DNA from: Arcobacter sp. UBA7394
Lineage (GTDB): Bacteria > Campylobacterota > Campylobacteria > Campylobacterales > Arcobacteraceae
NCBI GenBank assembly: GCA_002470185.1
Contig: DKNG01000239.1
Span: forward strand, 1 to 7,938
Length of the DNA: 7,938 nucleotides
Reading direction: 5' to 3'
The position numbers and the translations under genes are program-made. Position 1 is the stretch's first letter; every line of letters begins with the position of its first letter. Positions 1-5,407 of this stretch are shown here, piece after piece. The notes under the pieces were generated by a model that saw nothing but the letters and a program-made list of their open reading frames with translations, did not search any database and had not been told where the DNA came from.

Positions 1-644
1 GGTGTTAAATCATATTCACCTCTTAAGAATCTATCATATTTAGAATCAAAAGGAGAGAATTCAGAAGTCATCTCAAACTTTTCAATAGCATCTGCCATTG
101 CAGAATATGCTTCACTTGAAGAATTGAAAATATTTTCACCATAAATCTTTTTGAAAGATTCAACATAAAAAGCATTTTCTAAAAGCCTATCAACAGTATC
201 TTTTTTACTTGGCATTCCCATTTCAATTGGATTAGTTGGGGGTCCACCAGCTTGTCCAGCTAAAGTAGATTCTCTACCATCCCAGAATTGCCCACCAATA
301 TACTTTTTCTTTTTGGCATCATAATGAAACTTTGGTGAGAACTTAGCATAAGCAGCAGTTGGAGCAGTTCTGTCTCCTAATGACTTACCATCATCCCCTA
401 AAGATACAGCAGCACCAACACCGTTATTTCTATCATCAACAAATCCAGCATCTGGATTATGACAAGTAGCACAAGCTTGTGTTCTATTTTTTGATAAATT
501 CTTATCAAAATATAACACCTTCCCTAACTCTTCTTTTGCTTTTAGGTCTGCTTGAAGTTTTGCTTTTGATACTTCTGCTGAGTTTGAACAAGCAGTGAAT
601 AATAAAGCACATGAAGCTAAACCTAGAATTTTTAAATATTTCAT
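1..644 (-). CDS. Di-heme cytochrome c peroxidase / MauG-family lipoprotein (3' end outside window)
   Basis: This is the N-terminal 214 residues of a bacterial di-heme peroxidase of the CCP/MauG family; the C-terminal part, with the expected second heme motif, lies outside the window. Seen: a lipoprotein-type leader with Cys19 (LLFTAC), a c-type heme motif CATCH at residues 58-62, an FWDGRE motif near 120-125 and a NPIEMG stretch near 138-143, all typical of the family. Known members reduce H2O2 or oxidise protein and small-molecule substrates in the periplasm. The lipobox has Phe at -3 rather than Leu, so lipidation is likely but not certain. The ATG overlaps the stop of the upstream gene as ATGA, and a perfect AGGAGG lies 9 nt before it, so the start is secure. 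It is the fifth gene of the Fur-box-preceded operon. The exact substrate cannot be told from what is visible. Confidence 0.9.
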   Translation of the reverse strand, partial: MKYLKILGLASCALLFTACSNSAEVSKAKLQADLKAKEELGKVLYFDKNLSKNRTQACATCHNPDAGFVDDRNNGVGAAVSLGDDGKSLGDRTAPTAAYAKFSPKFHYDAKKKKYIGGQFWDGRESTLAGQAGGPPTNPIEMGMPSKKDTVDRLLENAFYVESFKKIYGENIFNSSSEAYSAMADAIEKFEMTSEFSPFDSKYDRFLRGEYDLT

Positions 645-1549
645 AAAATCTTTCCTCCTGTCAGTAGATTTTTAAAAGGCGTAACTAATAAAGCCCAAAT
701 TGATGTGTAATCTTTCATTTGATTTTTTCTAAGCCCAAATTTCATTATTTTTACTTCATTTGATAGTTTTAATGAACCAAAAATTCTATCCCAAATAGCT
801 AAACTACCACCAAAATTCTTATTAAAGTACTTTGTACTATGGTGAATCTGATGTTGTTTAGGTGAAATAAAAAACTTCTCAAGGAACTTTGGATAAGCAA
901 AGGCAACATGAGAATGTCTAAGGTTTGAACCAAAAATAGAAAATACAAAGATGAAGATATTCACACCAAGTATTGAATATATATCAATCATCGCACCAAA
1001 AAAGTATATAAACACCCCTGTTACCAAACCTATACTAAATGAATATCTAAATCCAAACAATAAGTTTTCAATAGGATGAACCCTATAAAAAGTAATAGGT
1101 GTTAATACCTTTGCGCTGTGATGTATCTTGTGAAACTCCCATAAAAATGGAATCATATGCAAAAACCTATGAAGCCAATATCGTGTGAAATCACTCACAA
1201 CAAAAAGAGCGATGCTATATAAAAATATAACCTCACCATAAGATAAAGCAGAATTTTCATAATAATCAAACTGTAAATAAAGCTGTTTATTTACAAAAAG
1301 TGCGATTACTTTTGCACTAATTACAATAGGGAATAACATAAATACTTTTATAAAATATCCAATAAAAAAGTAATAATAATCAAGTTTGGCACTTGGATGT
1401 AACCAAAGTTTTGATGATAGATTTACTCTTAATTGTTTTCTATTAAAATAAAAATATATACATGCTAGTAATATTGAAGATAAGATATAAACCCAAAACA
1501 CTCTTTTGTTTGGGTTTATAAAATACTCTAGTGCAAAAAAATCACTCAA
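641..1549 (-). CDS. Fatty acid hydroxylase / sterol desaturase superfamily membrane protein
   Basis: A 302-residue integral membrane di-iron protein. The histidine clusters of the superfamily are present: HRFLH at 127-131, HKIHH at 140-144, His158 (RVHP), HSH at 212-214 and HQIHH at 233-237. Hydrophobic segments lie near residues 18-35, 59-86, 106-119 and 171-205, so the histidine clusters should face the cytoplasm as in relatives. Family members use a di-iron centre and O2 to hydroxylate or desaturate lipids, carotenoids or sterol-like molecules, or cleave ether lipids; the substrate here is unknown. The start is TTG, only 3 nt after the TAA of the upstream imelysin gene and in the same frame, and no upstream alternative is possible. 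The next plausible start is GTG at residue 17. No clear Shine-Dalgarno is visible, so translation probably depends on coupling. It is fourth in the operon, and its stop overlaps the next start. Confidence 0.9.
   Translation of the reverse strand: MSDFFALEYFINPNKRVFWVYILSSILLACIYFYFNRKQLRVNLSSKLWLHPSAKLDYYYFFIGYFIKVFMLFPIVISAKVIALFVNKQLYLQFDYYENSALSYGEVIFLYSIALFVVSDFTRYWLHRFLHMIPFLWEFHKIHHSAKVLTPITFYRVHPIENLLFGFRYSFSIGLVTGVFIYFFGAMIDIYSILGVNIFIFVFSIFGSNLRHSHVAFAYPKFLEKFFISPKQHQIHHSTKYFNKNFGGSLAIWDRIFGSLKLSNEVKIMKFGLRKNQMKDYTSIWALLVTPFKNLLTGGKIL
654..659 (-). promoter_or_regulatory. Strong ribosome binding site of the CCP/MauG gene
   Basis: On the minus strand this is AGGAGG, 9 nt before the ATG at 642-644, embedded in the last codons of the upstream hydroxylase gene. 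It is the strongest Shine-Dalgarno in the operon. This suggests the peroxidase is translated well in its own right rather than only by coupling. Confidence 0.8.
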
Positions 1550-1552
1550 GAC

Positions 1553-2497
1553 TTAGTCACCATCTGCATCTAAGATTTTTGCTGTTACAGATAACTCTTC
1601 AACTAAAGATAAATAATATGCATTATGAATTGCTTTTGCAGAATTAAACAAAGCTTTTCCATTTGAGAAATCATCATTTTTTAATTTAGAAATTTCTTCA
1701 AATGTTTTAGCAATTGCATCTTGGGCTTCTTTTGTTTGAGAATTAGCTCCTGCTTCTTTTGACATAGAAGCAAAATTATAATACTTTTGATCTCCCATTA
1801 CTTCATTATGAGCTTCTAAAATTGCTTTAATTGCATTAAAAGAATTCTTACTTAAAAAGTATTCTGCTCTTTTGTTTTTAGGATCATTTTTATATTTTGT
1901 TGAGAAACCAGAAGCATCACCAATTCTCCACTCTTTAAGTCTATAAGAACTTGCAATTAATGTATTAATAATCATTGCATTTTCCCATTTTTCACTTTGG
2001 TCAGGTGATTTAATATATCCTTCATAAATTTCTTTGATATCTTCAAGGTTTGAAATCATAGAGTTTAAAATCTCAACTGCTAAAAGCTTTTCTCGAGCAG
2101 TTACTACCTCATCATTAAATAATACATACTCTAAAGCATTAATAGTTCTAAATGAGTTTTTAAAGAGTGCAACTCTTGGAGCATCTTTTGAATCAATTGC
2201 TCTTTGCATTTGAACATTAAGATTCTCTTTTAAATTATGAAATACATCAATATATCTTGGAGTATCAATATAATCTTCATTAATATCCCCTGCAAAATAT
2301 AAAGCCTCAACTTTTTTCCAAGATTCTAATAGTTTAGTAAAGTTCTTCTCATTAATATCTTTTTGTAATACCTTTGCATTATTAATTGTCTTATTCACAT
2401 CAGGAATAGATACATTATTTAAAATTGAAATTAATGTATTTTCCCCTGCAAACATTGTACTAGCAGCAAAAATTGCTGACAATAGAATTTTTTTCAT
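1553..2497 (-). CDS. Second imelysin-like (peptidase M75 family) periplasmic protein
   Basis: A 314-residue mostly helical protein with a Sec signal peptide (MKKILLSAIFAASTMFA, probable cleavage near residue 17-18). It resembles the shorter imelysin proteins that follow DUF1111 genes in iron-related operons. The region around residues 117-127 (RTINALEYVLF) aligns by eye with the GYHAIEFLLWG motif of the first gene of this operon, but the GxHxxE histidine is replaced by Asn120; Glu123 is kept. The W-x-K-V-E-A-L-Y stretch at 60-67 is a degenerate form of the family's N-terminal W...RESYGQTEAFR block. It may therefore bind metal differently or act as a partner of the IcmP-like lipoprotein. Its ATG shares one base with the upstream TAA (TAATG) and has a GAGAGG site 5 nt before the start. 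Family assignment rests on motif resemblance and context. Confidence 0.8.
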   Translation of the reverse strand: MKKILLSAIFAASTMFAGENTLISILNNVSIPDVNKTINNAKVLQKDINEKNFTKLLESWKKVEALYFAGDINEDYIDTPRYIDVFHNLKENLNVQMQRAIDSKDAPRVALFKNSFRTINALEYVLFNDEVVTAREKLLAVEILNSMISNLEDIKEIYEGYIKSPDQSEKWENAMIINTLIASSYRLKEWRIGDASGFSTKYKNDPKNKRAEYFLSKNSFNAIKAILEAHNEVMGDQKYYNFASMSKEAGANSQTKEAQDAIAKTFEEISKLKNDDFSNGKALFNSAKAIHNAYYLSLVEELSVTAKILDADGD

Positions 2498-3900
2498 TAT
2501 AACCTCTCTAAAAATTTAATTAATTTTTCTCTTTTTTCTTTTGGCAAAGTCATGTATGCATTTTTTGCACCACTTGCTTCACCACCATGCCAAAGAATTG
2601 CTTCTTGGAAATTTCTTGCTCTACCATCATGTAAAAGTCTTGGTTTCTTAGCAGTAATTTTTTCATGAAGTGCTAATCCCCATAAAGGTGCAGTTCTCCA
2701 CTCATTTTTATTAGCTTTAAACTCACTTCTTCCATCACTTAAATCATCACCCATATCATGAAGTAATAAATCAGTATAAGGGGCGATATTTAATCCACTT
2801 TTTGTTTTAAAGTTTGTTATATGACATTTAGCACAAGAAACTTCTTCAAAGATTTCTAAACCTTCTTTAAAAGATTTTGTCTCTTTTGGTTTATAGGCTT
2901 TTAAATTTCTAATATAATAAGCCATAGCATCAAGTCTTAAATCTGTAATATCATTTTTATCTCTAGGTTTTGGAGCTTCATTACATAACTTTTGAGAGTC
3001 TGTACAATTCTCAACTTGAATCAGTGAAGAAGTAAGTCCCATATCATTATGTGCTGCACCTGCTGATTGTTCTAAAATAGTTGCAGAACTAGCTTTCCAA
3101 GTATATTTACCTAACTCAATTTGCTTAGTTAAAGGTGAATAAACCATATTTGCTTTTCCAGAGATACCATCATTGTTTTTATCATCTATATCTTGGTTTG
3201 CTAAAATATCTTCATTTGAAATATCTTCTAACAGACCTAATCCATGTAAAGATGGAGCCATTCTAAATGTATATGAAGTGTTCTTATTAAACTCTCCATA
3301 ATTATTCTCAATTAGAGTGTATTTTGGTTTTAAAATTGTATCTTTCTCTCCATCTGGAAATACTACAGATACTTTTTCAAACTCTACTTTAGGCTTAGCT
3401 TCAAAAGGAACTCCATGAACACCATTAATTGATATTTGGGCACCATAAGTTGGCTCAGGAACAAAACCCATTTTCTCTTTTTTTGTTTCATGAAGTAAAG
3501 AGCCATTTGAAGGGATAGATAATCTAACCACTAAAGATCTAGCTACATTGCCTTTTGAATTAAATAAAGTTCCTCGTCCATTTCTTGGATGACAGCTAAT
3601 ACATGTATTTGCATTGAATAATGGTCCTAGACCATCTCTAGCTGTTGTGGCACTTGGTGCTTCAACCCAAGGAATAGTAAAAAAACTTCTTCCTAAAATA
3701 AACTGATCATACTCTTCGTCATTTAGCTTTTTTATTGGCTTTAATAGTAAAGACTTATTATTCTCATTAGAGAAATATTTGCCCTCACTATTAACGGCAA
3801 AAAGCCCTGTAGCAAAAATTGCTACAAGGCTTTTGGCGAAAATGATTTTTCCTAAAGAGTTAAGACTAAAGTTTTGTCTCTTCTGGATCTGTAACATCAT
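2497..3900 (-). CDS. Di-heme oxidoreductase, DUF1111 (DHOR, COG3488-type)
   Basis: A 467-residue exported protein with two c-type heme motifs: CISCH at 100-104 (followed by RNGRG) and CAKCH at 356-360. Other DHOR hallmarks are the TARDGLGPLFNA stretch before the first heme, an aspartate-rich DIDDKNNDGISG loop at 237-248 that looks like a calcium site, WRTAPLWGL at 401-409, LLHDGRARN at 422-430 and EAILWHGGEA at 433-442. An N-terminal segment with KRQ followed by a hydrophobic stretch near 19-36 acts as the signal peptide. The family is related to di-heme peroxidases and is repeatedly found beside imelysin genes; its electron partner is not established. The start (ATG ATG at 3895-3900) lies inside the end of the upstream gene, giving a 35-bp overlap. 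No in-frame start downstream would keep the signal peptide. Its signal-peptide codons contain a terminator-like hairpin (listed separately). Confidence 0.93.
   Translation of the reverse strand: MMLQIQKRQNFSLNSLGKIIFAKSLVAIFATGLFAVNSEGKYFSNENNKSLLLKPIKKLNDEEYDQFILGRSFFTIPWVEAPSATTARDGLGPLFNANTCISCHPRNGRGTLFNSKGNVARSLVVRLSIPSNGSLLHETKKEKMGFVPEPTYGAQISINGVHGVPFEAKPKVEFEKVSVVFPDGEKDTILKPKYTLIENNYGEFNKNTSYTFRMAPSLHGLGLLEDISNEDILANQDIDDKNNDGISGKANMVYSPLTKQIELGKYTWKASSATILEQSAGAAHNDMGLTSSLIQVENCTDSQKLCNEAPKPRDKNDITDLRLDAMAYYIRNLKAYKPKETKSFKEGLEIFEEVSCAKCHITNFKTKSGLNIAPYTDLLLHDMGDDLSDGRSEFKANKNEWRTAPLWGLALHEKITAKKPRLLHDGRARNFQEAILWHGGEASGAKNAYMTLPKEKREKLIKFLERL
2503..2508 (-). promoter_or_regulatory. 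Ribosome binding site of the second imelysin gene
   Basis: GAGAGG on the minus strand, inside the last codons of the di-heme gene and 5 nt before the ATG. It supports the one-base TAATG overlap as the true gene junction. Confidence 0.6.
3800..3834 (-). terminator. Terminator-like hairpin inside the DHOR signal-peptide codons (possible attenuator)
   Basis: On the minus strand AAAAGCCTTGTAGC and GCTACAGGGCTTTT form a 14-bp stem with a single G-U wobble around a 7-nt loop, followed directly by another T so that the RNA reads CUUUUUGCC. It has the A-tract, stem and U-tract layout of an intrinsic terminator and lies 31 nt past the stop codon of the first gene, where that gene's terminator would be expected. 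It also falls inside the second gene, so it may partially terminate and lower downstream expression. Translation of the DHOR start would melt it. The U-tract is only five long and function is inferred. Confidence 0.45.
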
Positions 3901-5206
3901 CAGTACTTAAATCAATTCCATTTGCTTTCGCAACATTAACCATTTCATCACCTAGTTTTCTCATCTCATTCTTAAGTTTTACAATAACTTTAGCTTGAGG
4001 ATTTCCTGGTTGAATTTGGTAATCAAAGTGTTCTTTTGTTTTAGCCATTTCATCAACATTGTTGATTTTAGCTTCAATAGAACCCATTAAACCCATGATT
4101 TTTGCTTTTGTTTTTGCATCAACTGCATCTAACATAGAAACACCATAGCTTTTACCCATGTAAGTAGAAGTTAAAATATTTTTGAATCCTAAATAGTTAT
4201 TTAAGATATCTCTGTGTGTATTATCAGAGAAACAAGAATGCTCATCTTCTTCTGATGGAGTTAATACTGCAACTGCAATTCTTTCGTTTGCTAATTCAGA
4301 TTTGATGAATACACCAAGACCAGCAAGAATTTGTTTTAATGCTTCTTTTGAAGCAATGTTTTTAGATGCATCAGCACCTGTTAAATTACCTTGTAATGCA
4401 GCTTGGTATAAACCATCTTTTTCCCAAGCAGAAGAAACAAGTTCTAAATCTTTAACAACTTTTTCAGATGCTGCTTTTAAGTAAGCAAGTCTTCTTTTTG
4501 CATCTTTTGCAGTAGTAAAATCAGCTAAAGTTCTTTGACCAGCAGTTAAAGCACCATTAGTGATTGAATCTTTTGTGAAGTTAGAGTAATCTTGATCTTG
4601 TCCCCATAATAAGAACTCAATTGCATGGTATCCAGTAGAAACATTTGCATCTCCACCATTTTCATTTAATTCAGTTAAAGCATCAACAGTGATTTTTTTA
4701 ACATTTACAGAAGTAGATTCTTCACCACCTGGGTTAAATTCACCTTTAGTGTCAATAATGTTACCTGAAGTTTTAGCTCCATTAGCATCGATTGTATAAT
4801 CAATCATGTTTTCATCTAAAGGCCAAGCGTTTAATTGTCCTTCTAAAGCACCATAAGTATCAGCAACCCAACCTTCTTCAGCGTCAATTGGACCATTTGA
4901 TAGTCTGAATGCTTCAGTTTGACCGTAAGATTCTCTAGAAACTAACCAAGCTTTTTTAGCAGCAGCAAAAGTCTGTGCATTTGGAGTAGATGCTAAGGCA
5001 TCAATTCTAAATCTTAATACAATTGCATCTTTAAGTGCATCTGAATAGTTTGCTTGTGCAATATTCGCGTATGAACCTAAGATTGTTTGTGATTTAACAC
5101 TTTCCATTTTTGCCATGTTATCATTATTTGAAGCAGTACAACCAGTTAATGCGATTGCTGCAACAACAGATAATGAAGCTGCTAAGATTTTTGTTCTCTT
5201 TAACAT
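3866..5206 (-). CDS. icmP: Imelysin-family iron-regulated lipoprotein (IcmP/IrpA-like, peptidase M75)
   Basis: A 446-residue lipoprotein. The leader ends in a clear lipobox (LTGC, lipidated Cys23). Family motifs are intact: W87-LVSRESYGQTEAFR-101, GPIDAEEGW at 105-113, GYHAIEFLLWG at 192-202 containing the GxHxxE signature (Gly192, His194, Glu197), and DEHSCFSDNTHRDI at 321-334. Imelysin proteins are two-domain helical envelope proteins linked to iron acquisition and usually Fur-repressed; protease activity is claimed for some members, but the conserved motif is better regarded as a putative metal site. The start is supported by AAGGAA a few bases upstream. It is the first gene of the operon, below two Fur-box-like sites. 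The symbol follows the Pseudomonas IcmP family; orthology is inferred from motifs and length only. Confidence 0.92.
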   Translation of the reverse strand: MLKRTKILAASLSVVAAIALTGCTASNNDNMAKMESVKSQTILGSYANIAQANYSDALKDAIVLRFRIDALASTPNAQTFAAAKKAWLVSRESYGQTEAFRLSNGPIDAEEGWVADTYGALEGQLNAWPLDENMIDYTIDANGAKTSGNIIDTKGEFNPGGEESTSVNVKKITVDALTELNENGGDANVSTGYHAIEFLLWGQDQDYSNFTKDSITNGALTAGQRTLADFTTAKDAKRRLAYLKAASEKVVKDLELVSSAWEKDGLYQAALQGNLTGADASKNIASKEALKQILAGLGVFIKSELANERIAVAVLTPSEEDEHSCFSDNTHRDILNNYLGFKNILTSTYMGKSYGVSMLDAVDAKTKAKIMGLMGSIEAKINNVDEMAKTKEHFDYQIQPGNPQAKVIVKLKNEMRKLGDEMVNVAKANGIDLSTDDVTDPEETKL

Positions 5207-5210
5207 TATG

Positions 5211-5216
5211 TTCCTT
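5211..5216 (-). promoter_or_regulatory. Ribosome binding site of the IcmP-like gene
   Basis: AAGGAA on the minus strand, 4 nt before the ATG at 5204-5206. It fixes the chosen start. Confidence 0.7.
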
Positions 5217-5226
5217 TTTTAATTTT

Positions 5227-5245
5227 AATATTAATTATCATTATG
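5227..5245 (-). promoter_or_regulatory. Promoter-proximal Fur-box-like site
   Basis: On the minus strand CATAATGATAATTAATATT matches the classical 19-bp Fur box GATAATGATAATCATTATC at 15 positions when counted by eye. It lies 21-39 bp upstream of the start codon and contains the possible -10 elements CATAAT and GATAAT, so bound Fur would block RNA polymerase. High AT content raises the chance of a fortuitous match, so it is weaker evidence than the distal site. Confidence 0.6.
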
Positions 5246-5282
5246 GAATTAAAGCGAATTTAACTTTAACAGTGACTTAAAG

Positions 5283-5297
5283 TGACAATCATTATCA
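5283..5297 (-). promoter_or_regulatory. Distal Fur box (7-1-7 type)
   Basis: TGACAATCATTATCA on the plus strand (TGATAATGATTGTCA on the minus strand) matches the 7-1-7 Fur consensus TGATAATnATTATCA at 14 of 15 positions. It lies 77-91 bp upstream of the start codon of the imelysin operon, and the operon's content fits iron repression. Its centre is 54 bp from that of the promoter-proximal site. The hexamer AGTGAC occurs at 5271 and again at 5281, one helical turn apart, beside the box. Confidence 0.8.
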
Positions 5298-5378
5298 ATT
5301 ATTTTTGATATTTATTATTAATTTGTTTTTTTTAACATAAGAAAAAAGTGCTTTGAAAAGAAGTAAGAAGTTTGAATA

Positions 5379-5407
5379 TAAGACTAAAGCCGAAGCTTTT
5401 AGTCTTA
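5379..5407 (-). terminator. UUCG-loop hairpin terminator of the AsmA-like gene
   Basis: The minus strand forms a 12-bp stem, TAAGACTAAA(A)GC paired with GCTTTAGTCTTA, with one bulged A and a C(UUCG)G tetraloop, which is exceptionally stable in RNA. The first three bases of the stem are the TAA stop codon. The tail, TATTC, is a poor U-tract, so it may be an inefficient terminator or mainly protect the RNA 3' end. It separates the AsmA-like gene from the Fur-controlled operon. Confidence 0.65.

Larger units (their letters stand above)
5207..5378. other. Intergenic control region of the imelysin operon
   Basis: This 172-bp stretch has no convincing open reading frame. It holds the ribosome binding site, two Fur-box-like sites and, above them, a very AT-rich part (about 5298-5345, with runs of A and T) that could act as an UP-like element. 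From 5346 to 5378 no recognisable element was seen. No clean -35 box could be assigned; the -10 is probably CATAAT or GATAAT within 5234-5245. Confidence 0.6.

Noticed and set aside
2463..2479. Small palindrome GCAGCAAAAATTGCTG in the second imelysin signal peptide
   Set aside because: The stem is only 4-5 bp and is explained by codons for Ala-Ile-Phe-Ala; unlike the one in the di-heme gene, it does not extend.
4302..4484. Plus-strand open frame of 60 codons opposite the imelysin gene
   Set aside because: Antisense to a well-supported conserved protein and without a ribosome site.
5298..5378. Possible small RNA between the two transcription units
   Set aside because: No promoter-terminator pair or stable fold could be recognised; the stretch is simply AT-rich.
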